From Burkholderiaceae bacterium (GTDB lineage: Bacteria > Pseudomonadota > Gammaproteobacteria > Burkholderiales > Burkholderiaceae): 33,005 nt of DNA. Below the pieces are notes generated by a model. The model saw only the letters and a list, made by a program, of their open reading frames with translations. It searched no databases and was not told the origin of the DNA. This document shows positions 8,899 to 16,230 of the stretch, one piece after another (the stretch's first letter is position 1; the number at the start of each line of letters is the position of its first letter). The DNA is taken from positions 1-33,005 of the forward strand of contig CANFRA010000013.1 in NCBI GenBank assembly GCA_947449305.1. The letters are read 5' to 3'. The translations under genes were made by a program, and so were the position numbers.

Positions 8899-10398
8899 CT
8901 AGCTATTTAATAAATTAATACGTGCGGCAGTAACAGCATCAATGCTGTCATTGGCTTCTAAGTGAGAAGCATCAAGCAGGGCTTTCTCGATCGGCTTAGC
9001 GAGAACTTTTCCATATTCAACTCCAGGTTGATCAAAGCTATTGATGTTCCAAAGAACTCCAAGACTGGCAGCACGGTTTTCATAAAGAGCCAAGAGAGCA
9101 CCGAGATAAAAAGCATTAAGTTCTGGCAGAAGGAGTAAGTTACTTGGACGATTACCTGGATAAACATCGTTTGGATTGTTCGCCTTTTTGCCATGCGCCA
9201 AAGCTTGAGCTTGTGCCAAGCAATTAGATAGCAAGATGCGGTGATGCGCGACAGCCTCGGGTCGATCACTCATGGGCTTGCGTACTGCAATGAAATCAAT
9301 CGGGACTACATCACTACCTTGATGAAGGAGCTGGAAATAGGAGTGCTGTGCATTGCTACCCGCGCTACCAAAGACCACGGGTGAAGAGTATTTCACTGGT
9401 TTACCATCACGGTCAATAGATTTGCCGTTGCTTTCCATATCGAGTTGTTGCAACCATTTCGGAAACCAATCTAGGGCATCAGCGTACGGAATAGCCGCAT
9501 AGGCCTTAATGCCCTGAGTTTCTTGTTGATGTAATAGGGCTAAAGCCATGATGACTGGCAGATTTTGTTCTAGGGGTGCATTCTTAAAATGCAAATCCAT
9601 CGCATGAGCACCAGCTAAGAATTGCTCAAAAGTTTTAAAGCCGTATTGCAAGGCAATGGGTAGACCTACAGCAGACCACACTGAGTAACGGCCACCCACC
9701 CAATCCCAAAATGGGAAGATATTGTCTTCCTCGACGCCAAACTCTTTGGCAGCAGGAACATTGGCGGTGACAGCAAATAAAGAATTCGCAATTTGCCCCT
9801 TGGTACAGTCTTTATCTTTAAGCCAATTGACAACAGCTTTGGCATTCATCGTCGTCTCTAAGGTAGTAAAGGACTTTGAAACAATGATGACGCGGGTACT
9901 GTTGGGCTGAGCGCGATCGAGAATGCGTGCCAGCTCAGCGGTATCTATATTGGCCAAGAAGTGCATACGCATACCGCGACTCTCAATGCCGGGAACATGG
10001 GCTAGGGCCTCAATGGCCAAGCGAGGACCAAAGTCTGATCCACCAATACCAATATGAATGACATCGGTAACACCTACCCATTTATTACACAGGGCTTCAA
10101 TACGACGCCATACATCAGTGACAGCCGGCATCACATCTTTGCCATCGAGCATGACGGGAGATTTGGAAAGATTGCGGAGAGCAGAATGCAAAGCAGGGCG
10201 ATCTTCACTCAGATTAATATGTTTGCCGGCAAACATATCGGCAATAAAACCATCTAGCTTAGATTTGCGAGCTAACGAGAATAGCTTTTGCCACTGAGCA
10301 GTACTAATATTTTGGTAAGCAGTATCGAGCACCATATCGACAGCAGTATGGGTGCTGGCAGCGATATTTTCTGGGTTTTGCATGGGTCTAGAAGACAT
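8899..10398 (-). CDS. pgi: Glucose-6-phosphate isomerase
   Basis: Interconverts glucose-6-P and fructose-6-P in the cytosol. The double SIS fold is recognisable: HIGIGGSDFGP (115-125), SKSFTTLET (174-182), the first family signature DWVGGRYSVWSAVG (232-245), the MESNGKS loop with catalytic Glu322, the QHSYFQLLHQG segment with catalytic His352, and the second signature FDQPGVE (455-461) followed by Lys464. At 499 residues it is shorter than the E. coli enzyme (about 550), as is common in betaproteobacteria. The first ATG is at 10398; a second in-frame ATG at 10383 is also possible, and neither has a clear Shine-Dalgarno. It is the first gene of a two-gene unit with the phosphohexomutase and is divergent from the FAD oxidoreductase. 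Confidence 0.95.
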   Translation of the reverse strand: MSSRPMQNPENIAASTHTAVDMVLDTAYQNISTAQWQKLFSLARKSKLDGFIADMFAGKHINLSEDRPALHSALRNLSKSPVMLDGKDVMPAVTDVWRRIEALCNKWVGVTDVIHIGIGGSDFGPRLAIEALAHVPGIESRGMRMHFLANIDTAELARILDRAQPNSTRVIIVSKSFTTLETTMNAKAVVNWLKDKDCTKGQIANSLFAVTANVPAAKEFGVEEDNIFPFWDWVGGRYSVWSAVGLPIALQYGFKTFEQFLAGAHAMDLHFKNAPLEQNLPVIMALALLHQQETQGIKAYAAIPYADALDWFPKWLQQLDMESNGKSIDRDGKPVKYSSPVVFGSAGSNAQHSYFQLLHQGSDVVPIDFIAVRKPMSDRPEAVAHHRILLSNCLAQAQALAHGKKANNPNDVYPGNRPSNLLLLPELNAFYLGALLALYENRAASLGVLWNINSFDQPGVEYGKVLAKPIEKALLDASHLEANDSIDAVTAARINLLNS

Positions 10399-10449
10399 TA
10401 CTAGATTTTATCAAGAAGGGGTCCTAAATCCCCTAAAACACTGAAAATG

Positions 10450-10472
10450 CTAGGAATTCGGTATATTCCTAG
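10450..10472. promoter_or_regulatory. Perfect 8-bp dyad in the pgi/oxidoreductase divergent promoter region
   Basis: CTAGGAAT (10450-10457) is an exact inverted repeat of ATTCCTAG (10465-10472), with a 7-base spacer. It lies 26 bases before the ATG of the FAD oxidoreductase and about 50 bases from the pgi start. A TATATT hexamer (10462-10467) lies inside it, so a bound protein could block a promoter. No T-run follows, so it is more operator-like than terminator-like. The function is inferred. Confidence 0.45.
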
Positions 10473-10498
10473 ATATGAATACAAAGCGGGACCAATAG

Positions 10499-11632
10499 AT
10501 GGAGCAAGTTGACTGTGTCGTGATTGGCGCCGGGGTGGTTGGCCTGGCCGTTGCGCGAGAAATGGCACTCCAAGGCCGTGAAACTATTCTGCTTGAAAGA
10601 GAAGGCTCTTTTGGCACGATTAGCAGTGCTCGCAATAGCGAAGTGATTCATGCTGGCATCTATTATCCAAAAGACTCACTCAAAGCAAAACTTTGCGTAG
10701 AGGGCAATCGACTGCTCTATGAATATTGTCGTACTCATCAAGTAGGAACTCAGCCTTACGGCAAACTCATCGTCGCTGATGAAACTCAAATCAATGATCT
10801 CCAGGCGATTCTCTATAAAGCACAAAATAATGGTGTGCCAGAGATTAAGATGATTTCAGGTGAAGAGGCAAAACAACTCGAGCCAAAACTCAAATGTTCT
10901 GCAGCAATACTTTCTGCAAGTACAGGCATTGTTGACAGCCATGGTTTTATGCTCTCGTTGCTGGGTGGCTTTGAAGATGCGGGCGGCATGATTGCTTACC
11001 ACTCACCACTACTCAGTGCAAAGCCCATTGGACTTGACGCGCAGGGTGGTTTTGAATTAGACATCGGCGGCCCTGATGGTATGAAATTAAAAACCAAGTT
11101 GTTGATTAATTGTGCCGGTATGAGTGCTCCAGCAATTGCCCAAAAGATTGAAGGCCTCAATCAGGACCAGATACCGAAGGCTTACTTTGCAAAAGGGAAC
11201 TACTTTTCACTTTCGGGTAAATCGCCGTTTACCCATTTAATCTATCCCATTCCAGAACCGGGTGGTCTTGGCGTACATCTCACCTTAGATATGGGTGGAC
11301 AGGCGAAGTTTGGTCCTGATGTGGAATGGCTTGATATAGAAAATGAAGAGCAGATTGATTACACAGTAGACCCAAAAAGAGGAGAGGGATTCTATGAGGC
11401 CGTGCGACGCTATTGGCCAGAGCTCAAAGATAACTCCTTGCAGCCAGATTATTCGGGCGTAAGGGCCAAAATAGTGCCACCGAATAGCCCTGCAGGCGAC
11501 TTCTGTTTTAATGGCCCGCAAGACCATGGCCTGCACGGACTCTACAACTTATATGGCTTTGAGTCCCCAGGATTAACCTCCAGTATTGCGATTGCCAGGT
11601 ATTTAGAAGGAAAAATCAAAAATTCCTTATAA
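10499..11632 (+). CDS. FAD-dependent oxidoreductase, L-2-hydroxyglutarate oxidase/dehydrogenase type
   Basis: A DAO-superfamily flavoprotein of 377 residues. The N-terminal Rossmann motif GAGVVG (10-15) is followed by the acidic ribose-binding Glu33 and then HAGIYYP (51-57), a hallmark of the LhgO/L2HGDH group. The late motifs GLGVHLTLDMGG and the C-terminal NLYGFESPGLTSS, which closes the FAD site, also fit that group. The likely reaction is FAD-dependent oxidation of L-2-hydroxyglutarate or a related 2-hydroxy acid to the 2-oxo acid, passing electrons to quinone or oxygen; the substrate is inferred. The protein is somewhat shorter than E. coli LhgO (about 420). There is no signal peptide. 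It stands alone between pgi (divergent) and tRNA-Ser, and its stop codon lies inside the apparent -10 box of the tRNA. Confidence 0.85.
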   Translation: MEQVDCVVIGAGVVGLAVAREMALQGRETILLEREGSFGTISSARNSEVIHAGIYYPKDSLKAKLCVEGNRLLYEYCRTHQVGTQPYGKLIVADETQINDLQAILYKAQNNGVPEIKMISGEEAKQLEPKLKCSAAILSASTGIVDSHGFMLSLLGGFEDAGGMIAYHSPLLSAKPIGLDAQGGFELDIGGPDGMKLKTKLLINCAGMSAPAIAQKIEGLNQDQIPKAYFAKGNYFSLSGKSPFTHLIYPIPEPGGLGVHLTLDMGGQAKFGPDVEWLDIENEEQIDYTVDPKRGEGFYEAVRRYWPELKDNSLQPDYSGVRAKIVPPNSPAGDFCFNGPQDHGLHGLYNLYGFESPGLTSSIAIARYLEGKIKNSL

Positions 11633-11633
11633 T
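11628..11633 (+). promoter_or_regulatory. Consensus -10 box (TATAAT) for tRNA-Ser
   Basis: A perfect TATAAT lies 19 bases before the tRNA 5' end and contains the TAA stop codon (11630-11632) of the oxidoreductase gene. The -35 region would lie in coding sequence near 11602-11608 (TTTAGAA) and matches poorly, with a spacer of about 19-20 bases. A start near 11640 would give a short 5' leader trimmed by RNase P. Confidence 0.6.
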
Positions 11634-11652
11634 CTAGGGCTGAAATCGCAAA

Positions 11653-11742
11653 GGAAGAGTGGCAGAGCGGTTGAATGCACCAGTCTTGAAAACTGGCGAG
11701 GATGAAAGTCCTCCGTGAGTTCGAATCTCACCTCTTCCGCCA
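11653..11742 (+). tRNA. tRNA-Ser (anticodon UGA)
   Basis: A 90-base class II tRNA with encoded CCA. The acceptor stem GGAAGAG (11653-11659) pairs with CTCTTCC (11732-11738). The anticodon stem is CCAGT/ACTGG with loop CTTGAAA, placing TGA at 11687-11689. A long variable arm (GAGGA/TCCTC type) and a T loop with TTCGAAT follow, both expected for serine tRNAs. The discriminator base is G and CCA is at 11740-11742. Confidence 0.97.
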
Positions 11743-11750
11743 AAAATACA

Positions 11751-11780
11751 AACCCCAGCTCACTGTCTGGGGTTTTCTTT
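11751..11780. terminator. Strong, probably bidirectional intrinsic terminator
   Basis: AACCCCAG (11751-11758) pairs perfectly with CTGGGGTT (11767-11774) over an 8-base loop, and a T-rich run ends at 11780. It lies 8 bases after tRNA-Ser and would end that transcript. Read on the minus strand, the same stem is followed by a run including TATTTTT, so it can also terminate the patatin-like gene, whose stop codon (11779-11781) overlaps its edge. Confidence 0.85.
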
Positions 11781-13029
11781 AGGGCTTCTGTTTTAGTTGC
11801 TTCTTCTTGTCTGATTGCTGGAGGGTCATCTTGCCCCCATCGGTATCAAACGCCCCTTTAAAGCCTGGGGGATACTTGCTCCAGGGGTAGCCTTTAATGG
11901 CATGTGCATATCCATATTGGAAGAGGGCATTCATATACTTTGTATCAAACTCTTCGTTATGAGGCTCATTAAAGTCAGAGCCGATATAAGCTAAATTAAA
12001 ACCGACATTGTCACTCTGGGTGGTGTTATAGATACGATAAAGATCACCAATGCCTTGCGTTTGAATGAGTTGTGAGATCGCCCTACCTGCAACGCTTAAG
12101 GTCCGGCGCTCGGTTTCATTCCAGCGAGGATCTAATCTCGAATTACGAATAATGTAGGCCTGACGATTGACGCGACGCTTAAGACCTAAGTCATTCGCTT
12201 TCTGTGCTGCCGCAGAAGGATATAAAAAGACCTGCGTACTTGCGCCACCGTCTACATGCATCTCTTGAAAAGCTTGCCCATCTAATAAGAAATCAAACAT
12301 CACTGGTGGGAATGCACCTGGAATAGAGGCAGACGCTAGCATGATGCGTCGAAATAGCTCTAGAGCCTCGGGGCTGCAAATGGTGGCAATGCGACCCATA
12401 TTCCAAATCACAGGCTGCCCCGCGTCAATATTGGTGGTGCCAATTAATAGCCAGCGGCCATTAGCGTTGTACTCATAAGCAATTTTCTTGAGGAAATCCC
12501 CATCAACATATTTGGAGATCAGCCGATAGAGTGGGGTGGAGTCTGCTAAGCCATCACTAAAGATTCCCGATAGAATGCCACGCTCAACATAGACATCATT
12601 CGGCTTAATACTCGTATAAACCTGCTGCAATATAGGATCGTAGTCTTTACCAAGATATGCAAATGGCGCAATTAATGCGCCAGTACTAATGCCAGTCACC
12701 AAATTAAAAGATGGCCTTGATCCTTGCTTAGACCAGCCAACTAAAAGACCAGCACCGAAAGCACCATCATCACCACCCCCGGAAAGTGCTAAAAAATTGG
12801 CATCGCCAGTAAACGCATTCTTACCACGGGATTGCTCTAATTTAATGACGTCATTGACCATCGCATCGACACCAGCCTGCGTAGATATGAGGTAGCGCAC
12901 GCTGGGTAAGCCAGATATCTGGGCCTTACTAAGGGACTGGGCTGGAACCGCGGATTTACGCTCTAAAGCAGAGCATCCTAAAAGACTGAGGGATAGGGCG
13001 ATGCAGACTGCAAATGAAGATAGGCGCAT
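11779..13029 (-). CDS. Patatin-like phospholipase lipoprotein
   Basis: A predicted envelope lipoprotein with a serine acyl-hydrolase domain. The signal peptide (1-18) ends in the lipobox LLGC with acylated Cys19. The patatin elements are in order: the glycine-rich oxyanion loop GGGDDGAFGAG (84-94), the nucleophile elbow GISTG with Ser115, and the dyad Asp260 in VDGGAS (259-264), so the Ser-Asp dyad is complete. Substrates are probably phospholipids or other acyl lipids; this is inferred from the family. The residue after the lipidated Cys is Ser, not Asp, so sorting to the outer membrane is expected under the E. coli rule. At 416 residues it has a long C-terminal part of unknown role. It is transcribed alone, with a 76-base AT-rich upstream gap that probably holds its promoter, and converges on tRNA-Ser across a shared terminator. 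Confidence 0.88.
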   Translation of the reverse strand: MRLSSFAVCIALSLSLLGCSALERKSAVPAQSLSKAQISGLPSVRYLISTQAGVDAMVNDVIKLEQSRGKNAFTGDANFLALSGGGDDGAFGAGLLVGWSKQGSRPSFNLVTGISTGALIAPFAYLGKDYDPILQQVYTSIKPNDVYVERGILSGIFSDGLADSTPLYRLISKYVDGDFLKKIAYEYNANGRWLLIGTTNIDAGQPVIWNMGRIATICSPEALELFRRIMLASASIPGAFPPVMFDFLLDGQAFQEMHVDGGASTQVFLYPSAAAQKANDLGLKRRVNRQAYIIRNSRLDPRWNETERRTLSVAGRAISQLIQTQGIGDLYRIYNTTQSDNVGFNLAYIGSDFNEPHNEEFDTKYMNALFQYGYAHAIKGYPWSKYPPGFKGAFDTDGGKMTLQQSDKKKQLKQKP

Positions 13030-13105
13030 ATATTTCTGTAAATAAATTGATTATCTTTATTGTAAGGGCTATTTATTTCAGAAATGTAATATAGGCGCAG
13101 ATTAG

Positions 13106-14344
13106 CTACGGCGTAAATGCACCTCCAGCTTCGAGTGCTTTGAGTTCATCACCAGTGATTCCGAGCTCTGCCAAAACTTCACTAGTGTGTTCACCCAATA
13201 GTGGAGGGTGTCTATGAACTTGTTGCGGTGTACCCATCATCTTGACTGCAAAACCAATATTGGGAACAGTTCCTTCAATCGGATGATCAATTTCCATCCG
13301 CATATTGCGATGACGACCATGCTCACTATCAAATGCTTCTGGATAGGTATTGATGGGGCCAGCCGGAATGCCTGCGGCCAACAAATCATCAACCCATTCA
13401 TGACTAGATTTCGTCACGAAAGTTTTTTCAAGTTCAGTTGCGAGCTCTAAACGATTGGCTAAGCGCAGTGGATTCGTTTTAAAACGGGCATCCTCACATA
13501 ATTCGGGGCGGCCAATTTTGTCGCAGAGTAATTTCCACAACTTTTGATTGGTAGCACCCATTACGAAGTACCCATCAGCAGCCTTCATAGCCTGATAGGG
13601 TGCACTCATGTGATTGGCGGTACCTAACTTATAGGGCTCAACCCCGGTACCCCAATATTGCGCAGTATCCCAGATGGAAAATGCTAAAGCAGAGTCAAAC
13701 AGTGAGGCATCAATAAATTGACCCTCACCACTTTTGGTTTTACCAATGTAAGCAGACAAAATTCCGTAGATCGCAAAGAGCGCACAACCAATATCAGCTA
13801 CTGGAACGCCCGCTTTTACTGGTGGACCATCTGGATAGCCAGTCACACTCATGACACCTGACATGGCCTGCGCCATCAAATCAAAACCAGGCCTATCTGC
13901 CCAAGGACCCGTTTGTCCAAAACCAGAGATGCTGGCATAGACCAAACCAGGATTGATAGGTTGCAGAGAGGGGTAATCAATTCCCAGCTTTTTCATGACA
14001 CCAGGGCGATAGTTTTCTACCAAAATATCCGCAGTCTTCACCAATTCAAAAAAGACCTTTTTGCCAGCCTCGGTTTTGAGGTTGAGGGTCAGACTACGTT
14101 TATTGCGGTTCATATTCAAAAAGCCCATGCTGTCTGAACCCTTCATCTTGAAGCCCATGGCTCCTCGGGTTTGGTCACCTGTGCCCGGAGGTTCTATCTT
14201 GATGACATCGGCACCTAAGTCAGCTAGGAGCATGCAGCAGTAAGGACCAGCCATGACTTGGCTGACATCTAGTACCCGTACCCCAGCAAGGGGTAAAGGT
14301 TTGGAAGACCCCTTTAAAGCAGGGTGGTGAGGTGTTTTGCTCAT
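13106..14344 (-). CDS. CaiB/BaiF family (class III) CoA-transferase
   Basis: A 412-residue cytosolic enzyme that moves CoA between carboxylic acids through a covalent aspartyl intermediate. The N-terminal LAGVRVLDVSQVMAGP and ADLGADVIKIE segments are typical, and the catalytic aspartate is Asp155 in GFDLMAQAMSG. I place the start at the ATG at 14344 (MSKTPHH). A longer frame to a TTG at 14398 adds 18 residues without family resemblance and would run through the divergent promoter region. The acyl substrate cannot be read from the sequence. The divergent neighbours encode a Bug solute-binding protein and a crotonase-fold protein, so it likely activates an imported organic acid. The stop lies 76 bases downstream of the patatin-like gene's start, with both genes on the same strand. 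Confidence 0.9.
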   Translation of the reverse strand: MSKTPHHPALKGSSKPLPLAGVRVLDVSQVMAGPYCCMLLADLGADVIKIEPPGTGDQTRGAMGFKMKGSDSMGFLNMNRNKRSLTLNLKTEAGKKVFFELVKTADILVENYRPGVMKKLGIDYPSLQPINPGLVYASISGFGQTGPWADRPGFDLMAQAMSGVMSVTGYPDGPPVKAGVPVADIGCALFAIYGILSAYIGKTKSGEGQFIDASLFDSALAFSIWDTAQYWGTGVEPYKLGTANHMSAPYQAMKAADGYFVMGATNQKLWKLLCDKIGRPELCEDARFKTNPLRLANRLELATELEKTFVTKSSHEWVDDLLAAGIPAGPINTYPEAFDSEHGRHRNMRMEIDHPIEGTVPNIGFAVKMMGTPQQVHRHPPLLGEHTSEVLAELGITGDELKALEAGGAFTP

Positions 14345-14365
14345 TGTCTCGCTTGTTTTTATATG

Positions 14366-14384
14366 ATTAGAATGATTATCTAAT
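14366..14384. promoter_or_regulatory. Dyad ATTAGA-N7-TCTAAT in divergent promoter
   Basis: ATTAGA (14366-14371) and TCTAAT (14379-14384) form a perfect 6-bp inverted repeat with a 7-base spacer. It lies midway in the 77-base region between the CoA-transferase and the Bug gene. The ATTAG/CTAAT form resembles the interrupted dyads bound by LysR-type regulators, but no regulator gene is adjacent. The role is inferred from position and symmetry. Confidence 0.4.
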
Positions 14385-14421
14385 AGTATCAAAGACAACT
14401 AAAACAAGATTTGGAGACTGT

Positions 14422-15411
14422 ATGTTGATTCAATTACCTAAGTTGGCGTTACGTAGCCTGATTGCTGTAGCACTGAGTTGTGCGCCATTTCTTGCGCTTG
14501 CTCAGCAAGCTTTCCCAAATAAACCGATTCGACTGATTGTGGGTTTTGCTCCAGGTGGCGGAACGGATATTGTGGCTAGAGCGATCGCGCCGAAGATGGG
14601 TGAGATTTTGGGTCAGAGCGTTATTGTTGAAAATAAGTCTGGAGCTGCGGGGACGATCGCTGCAGATCAGATCGCTAAAGCTAATCCAGACGGTTATACC
14701 TTGTTAGTTGGCCACTCTAATTCCAATGCTATTGCACCATTTGTTTTAAGTAGCGTCCCTTACAATCCTGCAACTGATTTCACGCCCATTACCTATTTAG
14801 GTTATGTGCCAAACGTATTAGTTGTTAAATCATCATTGCCAGTGAACTCAGTAGCACAATTGATTTCACTTGCTAAATCTAATCCAGGGCAGATGACCTA
14901 CGGTTCATCTGGTATCGGTAGTACACAGCATTTAGCGGGCGCACTATTTGGCAAGATTGCTGGCATTCAAATTAATCATGTCCCTTATAAGGGTAGTGGC
15001 CAAGCGATTATTGATTTGCTTGGTGGCCAGATCACAATGAACTTTGATACCTTGCCGCCAAACTTGCAGCAGATCAAAGAGGGTAGCTTAAAAGCGTTGG
15101 CAATTTCTACTCCTAAGCGTTTATCGATTCTGCCGAACGTGCCTACCTTTAATGAAGTCGGCATTACTGGATTTGATGTTACTAACTGGTACTCCATCAT
15201 GGGACCTAAGGGCATGGATCCAGCTGTAGTCAACAAGATCGATCAGGCAGCAAAAGCAGCGATGGCTGACCCCCAAATCAAGAAGACATTGGATTCACAG
15301 GGATTGCAGCCTGAAGGCCCAGCAACTCCTGCAGCCTTTGGTCTTTTCCTGACTGGGGAACTTGCGAAATACCAGCGCTTGGTGAAGAGCTTAAATATTA
15401 AATCTGAATAA
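14422..15411 (+). CDS. Bug-family tripartite tricarboxylate transporter substrate-binding protein
   Basis: A periplasmic solute-binding protein of the TctC/Bug family (329 residues). The Sec signal peptide spans 1-27 with a likely cut after ALA27. The mature part starts with [20 protein letters not shown] (31-50), the family signature, followed by [11 protein letters not shown] and the late PNVPTFNE segment. A Shine-Dalgarno (GGAG) lies 7 bases before the ATG. Members bind carboxylates or related small polar acids; the ligand is not predictable here. No TctA/TctB membrane subunits are in the window, as is usual for the many orphan Bug proteins of this lineage. The crotonase-fold gene begins 8 bases after its stop, indicating co-transcription. 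Confidence 0.93.
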   Translation: MLIQLPKLALRSLIAVALSCAPFLALAQQAFPNKPIRLIVGFAPGGGTDIVARAIAPKMGEILGQSVIVENKSGAAGTIAADQIAKANPDGYTLLVGHSNSNAIAPFVLSSVPYNPATDFTPITYLGYVPNVLVVKSSLPVNSVAQLISLAKSNPGQMTYGSSGIGSTQHLAGALFGKIAGIQINHVPYKGSGQAIIDLLGGQITMNFDTLPPNLQQIKEGSLKALAISTPKRLSILPNVPTFNEVGITGFDVTNWYSIMGPKGMDPAVVNKIDQAAKAAMADPQIKKTLDSQGLQPEGPATPAAFGLFLTGELAKYQRLVKSLNIKSE

Positions 15412-15419
15412 GCTTCTCC

Positions 15420-16217
15420 ATGACGCAAAAAGATCAAGAGGGTAAGGTTGCGCAAGTAGTTCTTGAGTTGCGCGGCAAGATTGCGTACGTTACCTTCGAT
15501 CATGTGGCTGCGCGTAATGCTATGACGGTTGCCATGTACGAAAGCCTAAAATCCATTTGCCTAGATATTGCCAAGAACCCAGATATTCGGGTGGCCATCT
15601 TTCGTGGGGCAGGTGGTAAGTCTTTTGTTTCTGGCAGTGACATTGCGCAATTTGCTGACTTTAAAGATGGTGAAGATGGCGTGCGCTACGAAGCAGCCAT
15701 TCATGATTATTTAAACCCCTTAGCAACTCTGCCGATACCCACGATTGCCGTGATTGATGGCATGGCGGTGGGCGGTGGTCTTGCCATTGCGACATGTTGC
15801 GACTTTAAGATTGCTACGCCCGATGCGAAGTTTGGTGTGCCGATTGCCAGAACCCTTGGCAATTGCCTCTATCCTGGCAATATCGCCTGGTTGGTTGCGC
15901 ACATGGGTATGAATATCGTTCGGCGCATGCTTCTCTTGGCTGAAATGATTTCAGCAAGCGAGCTCAAAACCCAAGGTTACTTATTGGCCACTTATGATGC
16001 CGATCAACTGGGCAAAGAAGCAGATGCTTTGGCAGAGCGCTTATCTAAACTAGCCCCCATTACTCAAAAAGCTAGCAAACTCATCATGGCCAGAATCATT
16101 GCCAACCAACTGCCAGATTGCGAAGACCTAATTCGGGAAACCTATGGCAGTGATGATTTTAAAAACGGTGTTGCTTCCTTCTTAAAAGGTGAGCCACCAG
16201 TTTGGACTGGTAAATAA
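15420..16217 (+). CDS. Crotonase-fold (enoyl-CoA hydratase/isomerase family) protein with atypical active site
   Basis: A 265-residue crotonase-superfamily protein. The CoA/oxyanion-hole segments are clear: FVSGSDIAQF (69-78) and GMAVGGGLAIAT (114-125). When aligned by eye to the mitochondrial hydratase, the two catalytic glutamates are missing: the residue after GGG-x is Ala122 and the residue after FGVP is Ile142, where classical hydratases have Glu. It therefore should bind acyl-CoA but may not be a simple hydratase; isomerase, hydrolase, lyase or decarboxylase activity are options. The gene follows the Bug gene by 8 bases and is divergent from a CoA-transferase, which fits a small acyl-CoA pathway. 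There is only a weak Shine-Dalgarno, suggesting translational coupling. It converges on hemW with a 13-base gap. Confidence 0.85.
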   Translation: MTQKDQEGKVAQVVLELRGKIAYVTFDHVAARNAMTVAMYESLKSICLDIAKNPDIRVAIFRGAGGKSFVSGSDIAQFADFKDGEDGVRYEAAIHDYLNPLATLPIPTIAVIDGMAVGGGLAIATCCDFKIATPDAKFGVPIARTLGNCLYPGNIAWLVAHMGMNIVRRMLLLAEMISASELKTQGYLLATYDADQLGKEADALAERLSKLAPITQKASKLIMARIIANQLPDCEDLIRETYGSDDFKNGVASFLKGEPPVWTGK

Positions 16218-16230
16218 ATTAAGTAGCAAG

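Noticed and set aside
8958-9269. 103-codon second frame within pgi on the same strand
   Set aside because: It overlaps the strongly conserved pgi C-terminal coding sequence and has no recognisable features.
10415-10440. GGGG...CCCC symmetry upstream of pgi
   Set aside because: The paired arms are only four bases and the interior does not pair; there is no T-run, so chance is likely.
14345-14398. TTG-started extension of the CoA-transferase
   Set aside because: It adds 18 residues without family similarity and would place the dyad and divergent promoter inside coding sequence.
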